Shown: positions 48,504 to 56,925 of the stretch, in pieces
How positions within the stretch are numbered: position 1 is the first letter of the stretch
Layout: each line of letters begins with the position of its first letter
Source of the DNA: Haloarcula sp. DT43
GTDB lineage: Archaea > Halobacteriota > Halobacteria > Halobacteriales > Haloarculaceae
Length of the DNA stretch: 64,000 bases
Direction: 5' to 3'
NCBI RefSeq assembly: GCF_037078405.1
Contig: NZ_JAYMGZ010000001.1
Location: 186,001-250,000 of the forward strand
Translations under genes and position numbers: made by a program
The notes under the pieces: model-generated
Told to the model about the DNA's origin: nothing
What the model saw: the letters and a program-made list of their open reading frames with translations, nothing else
Databases searched by the model: none

Positions 48504-49627
48504 GCGGATTCGTCTTCAACGAGAAACCTATCCAGATAGAGCGCGGCGACGGCGCGTACGTCTACGACGACGGCGGCACAGAGTACCTAGACATGGGCGC
48601 GTCCTACGCCTGCGTCCCGCTCGGGCACGGTCACCCGGCGGTTCAGGACGCGGTGAGCGAGCAACTGGAGAAAATCACCTACGTGCAGGCGTCGTACCCC
48701 AACGCCGAGCGGACGGCGCTGTACGAACTGCTCGCCGACACCGCGCCGGACCCAATCGACAAGACCTGGCTCTGTAACTCCGGGACCGAGGCCAACGAGG
48801 CGGCGCTGAAGTTCGCCCGCTCGGCCACCGGGAACTCCAAAATCGTCGCGACGATGCAGGGGTTCCACGGCCGGACGATGGGTGCGCTGGCGACGACCTG
48901 GAAGGACAAGTACAAGAAGCCCTACGAGCCGCTCATCGGCGACGTGGAGTTCGTCCCCTACGACGACAGCGAGGCGCTGGCCGAGGCCGTCGACGAAGAC
49001 ACGGCCGCGTTCATCGTCGAACCGGTCCAGGGCGAGGGCGGCATCAACCCCACCTCGGACGGCTACCTCGAAGCCGCCCGGGAGATTACCGAAGAGGCCG
49101 GAGCGGCGCTCATCTTCGACGAGGTCCAGACGGGCATGGGCCGGACCGGCGCGCTGTGGAACTCCCAGCGGGCCGACGTCGCGCCCGACATGATAACCGC
49201 GGCGAAGGGGCTTGGCAACGGTCTCCCCGTCGGCGCGACGCTGTGCCGGGACTGGATAGCCGAGGACTACGGCTCCCACGCATCGACGTTCTCCGGCGGG
49301 CCGGTCATCTCCGCGGCCGCCGGCGCGACGGTGTCGACCATCGTCGAGGACGCCGTGCCGGAGAACGCCGCCGACATGGGCGAGTACCTCCAGGCGGAAC
49401 TGGAGGCGGCTATCGGCGACGACGTGCGGGACATCCGCGGCGAGGGCCTGATGATCGGCGTCGAGGTCGGCCGCGGCGCGAACGCGGCGCTGAAGAAGCT
49501 CGCGCTGAACCACCAGGTGCTCGCGCTGCCGGCCGGCCGCACCGTGGTCCGACTGCTCCCGCCGCTGACCATCGCCGAGGCCCACGCCGACGCCGTCGTC
49601 GACGCGATGGTGGAGGTGGTGGGATGA
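48500..49627 (+). CDS. argD: LysW-semialdehyde aminotransferase (ArgD/LysJ)
   Basis: A 375-residue class III PLP aminotransferase of acetylornithine/LysJ type. GAYVYDDGGTEYLDMGASYACVPLGHGHP at the N-terminus, CNSGTEANEAALKFAR, AAFIVEPVQGEGGINP, IFDEVQTGMGRTGALW, and the PLP lysine in MITAAKGLGNGLPVGATL. It converts LysW-bound semialdehyde to the amine using glutamate. Overlaps argB and argE by 4 bases each. Confidence 0.92.
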   Translation: MSGFVFNEKPIQIERGDGAYVYDDGGTEYLDMGASYACVPLGHGHPAVQDAVSEQLEKITYVQASYPNAERTALYELLADTAPDPIDKTWLCNSGTEANEAALKFARSATGNSKIVATMQGFHGRTMGALATTWKDKYKKPYEPLIGDVEFVPYDDSEALAEAVDEDTAAFIVEPVQGEGGINPTSDGYLEAAREITEEAGAALIFDEVQTGMGRTGALWNSQRADVAPDMITAAKGLGNGLPVGATLCRDWIAEDYGSHASTFSGGPVISAAAGATVSTIVEDAVPENAADMGEYLQAELEAAIGDDVRDIRGEGLMIGVEVGRGANAALKKLALNHQVLALPAGRTVVRLLPPLTIAEAHADAVVDAMVEVVG

Positions 49628-50685
49628 GCGAAGCCGCGACGCGCGAGGCCGACACGGAGGCCCGCGACCTGCTGGAGACCATCGTCCGCACGCCCTCGGT
49701 CTCGCGGAACGAGCAGGCGGCCGCCCAGCGGCTGGTCGAGTTCTTCGAGGCCCACGACCGCGAGGCGTGGCTCGACGAGGTCGGCAACGTCCGCGCGCCC
49801 GACGACGACGGCGTCCTGCTGACCTCTCACATCGACACCGTGCCGGGCGACATCCCGGTCCGCGTCGAGGAGACCGACGAGGGCGACGTGCTGTGGGGCC
49901 GCGGCAGCGTCGACGCGAAGGGCCCGCTGTGTGCGATGGCCGTCGCGGCTGTCCGCACCGGGGCCTCCTTCGTCGGCGTCGTCGGCGAGGAGATCGACTC
50001 GAAGGGTGGCCGCTACCTGGTCGAGGACCGCGAGACGGCACCGGGAGCCGTCATCAACGGCGAGCCCTCCGGCTGGGAGGGCATCACGCTGGGCTACCGC
50101 GGCCTGCTGGCCGGGACCTACGTCGCCACGAGCGAGTCCGGCCACTCCTCGCGCCCGGAGAACAACGCCATCCAGGACGCCATCGACTGGTGGTCGTCGG
50201 TCGACGACGAGTTCGCCACCGACGAGTGGCACCCCGTCTTCGAGCGGGTCACCTGCAAACCCGTCGAGTTCAAGGGCGGCACGTCGACCGACGGGCTGAG
50301 CGTCGAGGCGACGATGGACGTCCAGCTACGGGTGCCCCCGGAGTACAGCACCGACGAAATCCGGGAAATCGCCGACGGGTTCCTGGAGAACGGCACGGTC
50401 AACTGGGACGACCGGGTCGAACCGGTGATGCAGAGCCCCCGGACCAACGTCGCGCGGGCGTTCCGGGCCGCCATCCGCCAGCACGAGGGCGACCCCACGC
50501 TGCTGCGCAAGACCGGCACCAGCGACATGAACGTCTACGCGAAGGCGTGGGACTGTCCGATGGTGACCTACGGGCCCGGCGACTCCGACCTCGACCACGC
50601 GCCCAACGAACACCTCCCGCTCGACGAGTACGACCGCTCCGTCGCGGTGCTCGAAACCGCGACCGAACGCCTGCTGGAGGACTAA
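49624..50685 (+). CDS. argE: LysW-ornithine hydrolase (ArgE/LysK)
   Basis: A 353-residue M20 metallohydrolase. TSHIDTVPGDIPV holds the first metal ligands (His, Asp), followed by LWGRGSVDAKGPLCAMA (bridging Asp), VGEEIDSKGGRYLVE (catalytic Glu pair) and SDMNVYAKAW. It releases ornithine from LysW. The tight ATGA junction with argD and the adjacent argF (1 base apart) show a single transcript. Confidence 0.9.
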   Translation: MSEAATREADTEARDLLETIVRTPSVSRNEQAAAQRLVEFFEAHDREAWLDEVGNVRAPDDDGVLLTSHIDTVPGDIPVRVEETDEGDVLWGRGSVDAKGPLCAMAVAAVRTGASFVGVVGEEIDSKGGRYLVEDRETAPGAVINGEPSGWEGITLGYRGLLAGTYVATSESGHSSRPENNAIQDAIDWWSSVDDEFATDEWHPVFERVTCKPVEFKGGTSTDGLSVEATMDVQLRVPPEYSTDEIREIADGFLENGTVNWDDRVEPVMQSPRTNVARAFRAAIRQHEGDPTLLRKTGTSDMNVYAKAWDCPMVTYGPGDSDLDHAPNEHLPLDEYDRSVAVLETATERLLED

Positions 50686-50686
50686 C

Positions 50687-51583
50687 ATGGACATACTCGA
50701 CGTCGACGACCTCACGACCGACGAACTGACCACCGTCCTCGACCGGGCCGCGGCCGTCAAGGCCGACCACGGCGAGGGAGGGTCGAGCGACCTGCTCGAC
50801 CAGCAGACGCTCGGGATGATATTCGAGAAACCGTCGACCCGGACCCGCGTCTCCTTCGAGACGGGGATGACGCAACTGGGCGGCCACGCCGTCTTCCTCG
50901 GCCCCGACGACATCCACCTGGGCCACGGCGAACCCGTCAAGGACACCGCCCGCGCGCTCGGCCGCTACGTCGATTTCATCATGGCCCGCGTGTTCGACCA
51001 CGCCGACGCGGAGGAACTGGCCGAGTACGCGGACGTCCCGGTCATCAACGGCCTGACCGACGACGCTCACCCCTGCCAGACGCTCGCCGACCTGCTGACG
51101 GTCCGCGAGCAGTTCGGCGACTTCGAGGACGTCTCCGTGGCGTGGGTCGGCGACGGCAACAACGTCTGCCAGTCGTTCGTCATCGGCGCGGCGATGGTCG
51201 GCCTCGACCTCACCGTCGCCACGCCGGAGGGCTACGGCATCTCCCACGACGTGGCCGACCGCGCCGCCGCCTTCGGCAACGCGCCCGAGACCACCCACGA
51301 CCCCGAAGCGGCCGTCGCCGACGCCGACGTGGTGTACTCCGACGTGTGGGTCAGCATGGGCCAGGAGGACAAACGCGAGCAGAAACTGGCCGACTTCGAG
51401 GGGTTCCAGATTACGACGGGCCTGCTCGAAGACCGGCCGTTCATGCACTGTCTCCCCGCCCACCGCGGCGAGGAGGTCACCGACGACGCCATCGAATCCG
51501 ACAACGCCATCGTCTGGGACCAGGCGGAAAACCGGCTGCACGCCCAGAAGGGGCTGTTGGTCTGGCTGTCCGAGCAGGCGTAA
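50687..51583 (+). CDS. argF: Ornithine carbamoyltransferase
   Basis: A 298-residue ATCase/OTCase-family enzyme. Carbamoyl-phosphate binding motif EKPSTRTRVSFETG (47-60), DAHPCQTLADLLT, and ornithine-binding HCLPAHRGEEV. SMGQEDK in the C-terminal domain also fits OTCase. It converts ornithine and carbamoyl phosphate to citrulline. Last gene of the lysW-argF transcript; a hairpin follows its stop. Confidence 0.94.
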   Translation: MDILDVDDLTTDELTTVLDRAAAVKADHGEGGSSDLLDQQTLGMIFEKPSTRTRVSFETGMTQLGGHAVFLGPDDIHLGHGEPVKDTARALGRYVDFIMARVFDHADAEELAEYADVPVINGLTDDAHPCQTLADLLTVREQFGDFEDVSVAWVGDGNNVCQSFVIGAAMVGLDLTVATPEGYGISHDVADRAAAFGNAPETTHDPEAAVADADVVYSDVWVSMGQEDKREQKLADFEGFQITTGLLEDRPFMHCLPAHRGEEVTDDAIESDNAIVWDQAENRLHAQKGLLVWLSEQA

Positions 51584-51900
51584 CCCGAACGGAGTGCGGG
51601 GCGGCTTTTGCCCCACGTCTTTGCGTGAGCGGTCCCCGCAGCAAACAGCGTGAGCGAGGAAACCCGACGCGAAAAAATGGCCCACGGAGGGATTGCTGGC
51701 GTAACTGGTCGATCTGGAACGAAAATTTCGATCCCTCCGACTCACCGGCTGACTGCTGAGAAGCACCGATTCAGACCGACTGAACGGAGCTGACGGCTCT
51801 CGGACTACTTCGACTCGTCTCGAAAACGATGTGGGGCCGCTGTGATCTCTACCCGAAACGATGGCCTTTTCGCTACGTTTGGGGCAGTTTCACAACCCAG
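51584..51900. other. Convergent intergenic region after argF
   Basis: A 317-base gap. The hairpin GGGGC-GGCTTTT-GCCCC (51598-51614) lies 15 bases after the argF stop and may terminate the arg transcript. Further right GC composition falls and the sequence looks degenerate; I see no gene. It separates the arg operon from the oppositely oriented PRTase gene. Confidence 0.5.
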
Positions 51901-52878
51901 TCACAGGAACACGGACGAGGCTCGCTTGAGGAAGTCGACGGGGTCGGACCTGAGTTGGTTGACGTAGCGGACGGGGTTCGACTGCACCGCCTTGATCGAT
52001 GCACGCCCCTCCCGGGTGACCCGGTGGAGGTACCCCTGCTGGAGCATCACGTTGCGCTCTTTGCTGTAGACCGGCTTGCTCGTCCGTCGAGCGATCTTGC
52101 GCGCCTGGTTGTGTGAACTCTCGATGAACAGTTTCGCGTCCGTCGACTGATAGACGTCGGCCTTGTACTCAGCGTGGTCGCCCGCGGCGACGCGAGCCGC
52201 CTTGTTGGGGTACTGCATCATCACCAGTTCGTCGTACTCGATGCCGTGCTCGTCGAGCCAGGCCGCCGTCTCTTCGCGGTACCGCTCCAGCCGGCAGGTC
52301 ACGATCCGGCCGATAGACACGGACGGAACGCACTTCGGTCTGACCGTGGTGAGAAAATCACGGTAGTTCGCCCCGTCGTCGTTCTCCGTCGGGGTCGGAT
52401 CGCGGCACAGGATTCCGTCCAGGTCGACGCAGGCGTCGTTGAGAAAGTCGTGGTGCATCATGTTCCACTCGAAGACGCGAGGGAAAGGGAGCGTCTGGGC
52501 GTACGTGTCGACGAACCGCTCTGACCCCTCGTCGACGTACACGGCCCCGTAGTACGTCTCCGCCGGAAGGTCGAGTGACTCGATTGTCTCTCGTGCTTCG
52601 GTCATCGCTCCGCCCTTGTAGACGGTGTCGTCGACGATCAGAATCTTCGAGAACGCCGAGACGTCGAACTCGCCGTCGTAGCGCTCACCCGCCTGGAGGA
52701 GCCGACCCTCCTGCAGTCCCTCGACGTCCGTCATGGGTAAGTTGAGGTGAAGCGACAACAGATTCGAAACGAGCATCCCGCTTCTCGGGATGCCGACAAT
52801 CAGGTCGAGATTATCCGGCAAGTCGACGATCCAGTCTTGCGTATCGGCGCTGAGATGATCGAAACTCCTGTAGTTCAT
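51901..52878 (-). CDS. Phosphoribosyltransferase-HAD fusion protein
   Basis: A 325-residue protein with an N-terminal type I phosphoribosyltransferase fold (DLIVGIPRSGMLVSNLLSLHL, then the PRPP-loop-like ILIVDDTVYKGGAM with Asp83 and Asp84) and a C-terminal HAD-like half (DACVDLDGILCRDPTPTE, Asp152 and Asp154). The PRPP loop is altered: canonical DDxxxTGxT has Lys88 in place of the first Thr and Met92 in place of the second. Similar PRTase-HAD fusions occur in archaeal polysaccharide or glycosylation loci. Composition is slightly less GC-rich than the arg operon; possible transferred gene. Substrate unknown. Confidence 0.75.
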   Translation of the reverse strand: MNYRSFDHLSADTQDWIVDLPDNLDLIVGIPRSGMLVSNLLSLHLNLPMTDVEGLQEGRLLQAGERYDGEFDVSAFSKILIVDDTVYKGGAMTEARETIESLDLPAETYYGAVYVDEGSERFVDTYAQTLPFPRVFEWNMMHHDFLNDACVDLDGILCRDPTPTENDDGANYRDFLTTVRPKCVPSVSIGRIVTCRLERYREETAAWLDEHGIEYDELVMMQYPNKAARVAAGDHAEYKADVYQSTDAKLFIESSHNQARKIARRTSKPVYSKERNVMLQQGYLHRVTREGRASIKAVQSNPVRYVNQLRSDPVDFLKRASSVFL

Positions 52879-53283
52879 TGTTTGCTTGCATGGCAAGTAT
52901 TAGCATTTCCCTGGTCCGGATGGCGCGACGGGACATGCGCTTACTTGTTTCCATAGTGATAATCATGGTCACCTATTAAGTACTTCGAACTATCGAGTGT
53001 GTGTCATCTGCGGACGAACCGCTGTACGGGCCGTCCTTATCCGGCTTTACGGCGGCCGTTACCGGTTCCGTCGGTGGCTCTCGCCCGACAGATGCCCTGT
53101 CTGTTGCCGAAACCTCCCGCGGCTCCAGTCGAACCGATGCCCATTTTTCTACGGTTGACAACACATCTCACAGTGTCCGTGGGCCTCGCATTGCCCTCGG
53201 ATCGGACCGACTGACGCGCGTGCCACTGGGTGAGGACGAGGTAACGGCTCCGTTTATCCGCCAGGAGATGAAACACCTGGTCA
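52879..53283. other. Intergenic region between PRTase and HTH genes
   Basis: A 405-base gap with two AT-rich patches (52892-52905 and 52960-52990). One reading frame (53001-53318) begins at GTG after a possible TATA box (52973-52982) but overlaps the next gene and has no recognisable family, so I do not call it. A TTTATC box at 53253-53258 precedes the HTH gene. Confidence 0.4.
53253..53258 (+). promoter_or_regulatory. TATA-like box for the 53284 regulator
   Basis: TTTATC lies 26-31 bases before the ATG at 53284. Confidence 0.5.
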
Positions 53284-53673
53284 ATGGCGGTCGACTCCGC
53301 GACAGACCGGGACGGTGACCTACTCGTCGACGACGAACCGGCGCTCTCGAACGTGATGGCCTGTGTCTTCGGCGTCCAGGAACACGAAGTCCGGACCTAC
53401 CGGACGCTGCTGCAGACGCCCGCCAGCACCGTCGAGGAACTCGCCGAGGAGCTCGGCCGGGACCGCTCGAACGTCAACCGGTCGCTGTCGACGCTCCGCG
53501 AGAAGGGGCTCGCGACGCGGCAACGGCGGCTCCTCGACGGCGGCGGCCACGTGTACCAGTACACCGCGACACCGCTGTCTGAGGCCCGCGAACTGATGCA
53601 CGAGACGCTCGACGAGTGGACCGCCGCGGTCCACCACCGCATCGACGAGTTCGACGCCAGCCCCGACGAGTGA
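53284..53673 (+). CDS. TrmB/MarR-type winged-helix regulator
   Basis: A 129-residue protein. The central part EHEVRTYRTLLQTPASTVEELAEELGRDRSNVNRSLSTLREKGLATRQRRLL is a winged helix-turn-helix of the TrmB N-terminal or HTH_24 type, followed by the wing GGGHVYQYTATPLSEA and a C-terminal helix (LMHETLDEWTAAVHHRIDEF) for dimerisation. No ligand-binding domain is attached. It lies upstream of thrC in the same direction, with its own promoter. Target unknown. Confidence 0.8.
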   Translation: MAVDSATDRDGDLLVDDEPALSNVMACVFGVQEHEVRTYRTLLQTPASTVEELAEELGRDRSNVNRSLSTLREKGLATRQRRLLDGGGHVYQYTATPLSEARELMHETLDEWTAAVHHRIDEFDASPDE

Positions 53674-53740
53674 GCGCCGGGCGGGCGCGGTACGGCCGGC
53701 AACCGTCCGACTTTTGCCCACTGGGGGCATGGTCCCGACA

Positions 53741-55114
53741 ATGGCTGACCTGCAACTCACCGACGACGTGCCACCGGTCGCCGACGACGGCGTCTGGCTG
53801 ACCTGCATCGAGTGTGGTGAGACGTTCGCGCCCTTCGACGAGATTCGCTACACCTGCGACGACTGTGACGGCCTGCTCGAGGTCCGCTACGCCGACCTGC
53901 CGACCTTCGACGAGTTCGAGGGCTCGGGGGTCTGGCGGTACAACGCCGCGCTCCCGTTCGAGGAGGGCGTTACGCTGCCGGAGGGCGACACGCCGCTCCA
54001 CGAGATGCCGCGTCTGAAAGACGACATCGGCGTCGACGCGCTCCGCGTGAAACACGAGGGGATGAACCCCACCGGCTCGTTCAAGGACCGCGGCATGACC
54101 GTCGGTGTCCGGGTCGCCCAGGAGGTCGGCGTCGACCGACTGGCCTGTGCCTCGACCGGCAACACCTCCGCGGCGCTTGCGGCCTACGGCGCACGCGGCG
54201 GGATGGAGACGCTCGTCCTCCTGCCGGCCGGCAAGGTCGCGGCCGGGAAAATCGCGCAGGCGAGCCTCCACCGCGCCCGGATTCTGGAGGTCGACGGCAA
54301 CTTCGACCAGTGTCTCGACATCGTCCAGGACCTCGCCGCCCGCGGCGAGGCCTACCTGCTGAACTCGCTGAACCCGTTCCGCCTGGAGGGCCAGAAGACC
54401 ATCGGGCTGGAAATCATGGAGGAGTTCTACGCCGACCACGGCGAGTACCCGGATCGCATCGTCCTGCCAGTCGGCAACGCCGGCAACACCGCGGCGCTGT
54501 ACAAGTGCTTCCGCGAACTCGTCGCGGCCGGCGCGATAACCGAAGCCCAGGTGCCCAAGCTCACCGGCGTCCAGGCCGAGGGGGCCGCCCCGATGGTCGA
54601 GGCCATCGAGGAGGGGTACGAGGACACCCGCCGCTGGGAGGACGTCGAGACCCGCGCGACGGCAATCCGTATCGGCAATCCGGTCAACGCGCCGAAGGCG
54701 CTGCCGGGCATCCGCGAGACCGGCGGCACCGCGGTGGCCGTCTCCGACGAGGAAATCACTGAAGCACAGCGCGACATCGCCGGCGAGGGCGTCGGCGTCG
54801 AACCGGCGTCGGCGGCCTCCGTCGCCGGCCTCCGGAAACTCCGCCGCGAAGGCGAGGTCGATAGCGACGAGTCGGTCGTCTGCCTGACGACGGGGCACCT
54901 GCTCAAAGACCCCGACGCGGCCGCCGAGGCCGGCAACGACCCCGAGCCCGTCGAAAACAGCACCGAAGCCGTCCTGGAACTCATCGAGGACGACTCGTCG
55001 GTCGCCGCGACGGTCCGGCGGCAGGTCTCGAAGGCCGCCGACGCGCCGCTGGTCCCGGCGCTGGTCGCCGGCGGCCTGGGCGTCGCGTACCTCTACCGGA
55101 AACTCCGTTCGTAG
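53741..55114 (+). CDS. thrC: Threonine synthase with C-terminal hydrophobic tail
   Basis: A 457-residue threonine synthase. An N-terminal zinc-ribbon-like segment has Cys22, Cys25, Cys39 and Cys42; the PLP lysine is Lys115 in NPTGSFKDRGM; other motifs are STGNTSAALAAYGA, LLPAGKVAAGKIAQA and PVGNAGNTAAL. It converts O-phosphohomoserine to threonine. After the usual end of the fold (CLTTGHLLKDPD) about 60 more residues follow, finishing with a hydrophobic stretch (residues about 435-452) and RKLRS, like a tail anchor. A TATA-like ACTTTT near 53710 favours ATG 53741 over in-frame ATGs upstream. Confidence 0.9.
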   Translation: MADLQLTDDVPPVADDGVWLTCIECGETFAPFDEIRYTCDDCDGLLEVRYADLPTFDEFEGSGVWRYNAALPFEEGVTLPEGDTPLHEMPRLKDDIGVDALRVKHEGMNPTGSFKDRGMTVGVRVAQEVGVDRLACASTGNTSAALAAYGARGGMETLVLLPAGKVAAGKIAQASLHRARILEVDGNFDQCLDIVQDLAARGEAYLLNSLNPFRLEGQKTIGLEIMEEFYADHGEYPDRIVLPVGNAGNTAALYKCFRELVAAGAITEAQVPKLTGVQAEGAAPMVEAIEEGYEDTRRWEDVETRATAIRIGNPVNAPKALPGIRETGGTAVAVSDEEITEAQRDIAGEGVGVEPASAASVAGLRKLRREGEVDSDESVVCLTTGHLLKDPDAAAEAGNDPEPVENSTEAVLELIEDDSSVAATVRRQVSKAADAPLVPALVAGGLGVAYLYRKLRS

Positions 55115-55140
55115 AAGGACGGCGGGACGTCTCGACTCCG

Positions 55141-55539
55141 TCAGTGCTCCGCCCGCTCGGGCTCTAACCGGTACCGTGTCGTCTCCTGCCCGTCGAACCG
55201 GGGGCCGTTTCCGGTCGAGGCGAACCCGACGGCCTCGACGGCGGCCCGAACCTCTGATTCTTCCTCCGGAAGCAACAGTTCGACGGTCATGTGTTCCCGG
55301 CGGGCGAACTCGATTGGGTCGGCCAGGAGGTTCTCGCAGGCGTCGCCGGACCCGGCCAGCTGCGTCACGTGGACGGTCCCACGCTCGGCGTCGAAGCTCA
55401 CGAACCCTACCACCTCGTCGTCGACCTCGGCCACGCGGACGGTGCGGTCGTGGACGAGGTTCCGCATCACGTCCGGCGGCCCGTCCGCGAGGGCGGCCAG
55501 TCGCTCGGCGTCGTCCTCGACAGCGTCGCGGATATCCAT
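55141..55539 (-). CDS. GNAT family N-acetyltransferase
   Basis: A 132-residue protein with a short GNAT fold: MDIRDAVEDDAERLAALADGPP, VRVAEVDDEVVGFVSFDAERGTVHVTQLAGS, ACENLLADPIEFARREHMTVELLLPEEESEVRAAVEAVGF. The acetyl-CoA motif A is weak: the usual RGxG loop is replaced by GSGDAC, so catalytic activity is uncertain. The start at 55539 (MDIRDAVEDD) is chosen over an upstream Met. Convergent with thrC (26 bp apart) and divergent from the aspartate kinase gene. Confidence 0.75.
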   Translation of the reverse strand: MDIRDAVEDDAERLAALADGPPDVMRNLVHDRTVRVAEVDDEVVGFVSFDAERGTVHVTQLAGSGDACENLLADPIEFARREHMTVELLLPEEESEVRAAVEAVGFASTGNGPRFDGQETTRYRLEPERAEH

Positions 55540-55748
55540 ATCTGTGTGTGGGAACCCCATGCAAATAAACGGTGTGTCGGTGGCGCCCGGCCGCCCGGGT
55601 CGCGCCCGTCTCCGGACAGCAGGGCTTCACACGACGGAATCCGCCGGTCGCGGTCGACAGTGAGAGCCGGTCACAGATGAACACAGTTATCCCGAGCGAC
55701 GGACAACGCGAGGGCAATGACTCACGCACACACGGGCGCGGTGGTAGC

Positions 55749-56924
55749 ATGCGCGTAGTCGCCAAGTTCGGCGGGACGAGCCTCGGCAGCGGCGACCGCA
55801 TCAACCGGGCGGCGGACTCGATTGCCGCGGCGGTCCAGCAGGGCCACGAGGTCGCGGTCGTCGCCTCGGCGATGGGCAACACGACCGACGAACTGCTCGA
55901 AGAGATAAACTACGACGCCGACTCCGCGGACCGCGCGGAAATCGTCTCGATGGGCGAGCGGACCTCCGTCCGCATGCTCAAGGGGGCGCTCGCTGCCCGC
56001 GGCATCGAGGCCGTCTTCCTCGAACCCGGCAGCGAAGACTGGCCGATAATCACCGACGAGTACGGCGAGGTCGACGTCGAGGAGACCCAGAAGCGCGCCC
56101 ACGCGCTGGCCGGCCAGCTCAAGGACGTGGTCCCGGTCATCACTGGCTTCCTGGCGGAGGACCACGAGGGCAACGTGACGACGCTGGGCCGTGGCGGCTC
56201 GGACACGACCGCCGTGATGATGGGCGACTACATGGACGCCGACGAGGTCGTCATCGTCACCGACGTGGAAGGCGTCATGACCGGCGACCCCCGCGTCGTC
56301 GAGGGCGCGCGAAACGTCGGGAAGATCTCCGTCGACGAACTCCGCTCGCTGTCGTTCCGCGGGGCCGAGGTGGTCGCGCCGTCGGCGCTGTCGTACAAGA
56401 CCGGCGACCTGGGGGTCCGCGTGGTCCACTACCAGCACGGCGACCTGCTCTCGGGCGGCACGTCCATCGAGGGCGAGTTCCAGAACCTCATCGACCTGCA
56501 GGAACAGCCCATCGCCTGCGTGACCGTCGCCGGCCGCGCCATCCGGAACAGCCCGGGCATCCTCGCGGACCTGGCAAGCGCCATCGCGGACGAGGAGATA
56601 AACATCGAGGCCAACTCCTCGGGGATGGACTCGCTGACGTTCTACGTCGACGAGGACGATGCCGAGGAGGCCGAGGCGCTGTTGCACGACCGCATCGTCG
56701 ACGACGAGACGCTCTCGTCGGTCACCGTCGAGGACGAAATCGCCGTTATCCGCGTCACCGGCGGCGACCCCAGCCAGTCGGCGCTGGCCCACCAGGTCGT
56801 CGCGCCGCTGTCCGACGCGCACATCCACCTCTACGACGTGATTACGTCAGCCACGTCGGTCTCCGTGTTCGTTCCGTGGGAGGACCGCGAGCAGGCCCTC
56901 TCGCTCGTCCAGGACGTGTTCTGA
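55749..56924 (+). CDS. lysC: Aspartate kinase
   Basis: A 391-residue aspartokinase. The kinase part has AKFGGTSLGSGDR (KFGG motif), SAMGNTTDELLE, SMGERTSVRMLKGALAARG, TTLGRGGSDTTAV and VVIVTDVEGVMTGDPRVV. The C-terminal half has two ACT domains (CVTVAGRAIRNSPGILADLASAIADEEINIEANSS and AVIRVTGGDPSQSALAHQVVAPLSDAHIHLYDVITSATSVSVFVP), so it is feedback regulated. It phosphorylates aspartate for threonine, methionine and lysine synthesis. thrC is close by. The start ATG at 55749 gives MRVVAKFGG. Confidence 0.92.
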   Translation: MRVVAKFGGTSLGSGDRINRAADSIAAAVQQGHEVAVVASAMGNTTDELLEEINYDADSADRAEIVSMGERTSVRMLKGALAARGIEAVFLEPGSEDWPIITDEYGEVDVEETQKRAHALAGQLKDVVPVITGFLAEDHEGNVTTLGRGGSDTTAVMMGDYMDADEVVIVTDVEGVMTGDPRVVEGARNVGKISVDELRSLSFRGAEVVAPSALSYKTGDLGVRVVHYQHGDLLSGGTSIEGEFQNLIDLQEQPIACVTVAGRAIRNSPGILADLASAIADEEINIEANSSGMDSLTFYVDEDDAEEAEALLHDRIVDDETLSSVTVEDEIAVIRVTGGDPSQSALAHQVVAPLSDAHIHLYDVITSATSVSVFVPWEDREQALSLVQDVF

Positions 56925-56925
56925 G

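Noticed and set aside
53001-53318. Possible 105-residue gene starting with GTG after a TATA-like box
   Set aside because: It overlaps the start and promoter of the HTH regulator, codon third positions are less biased than in real genes here, and no motif is recognisable. A small probability of a real gene remains.
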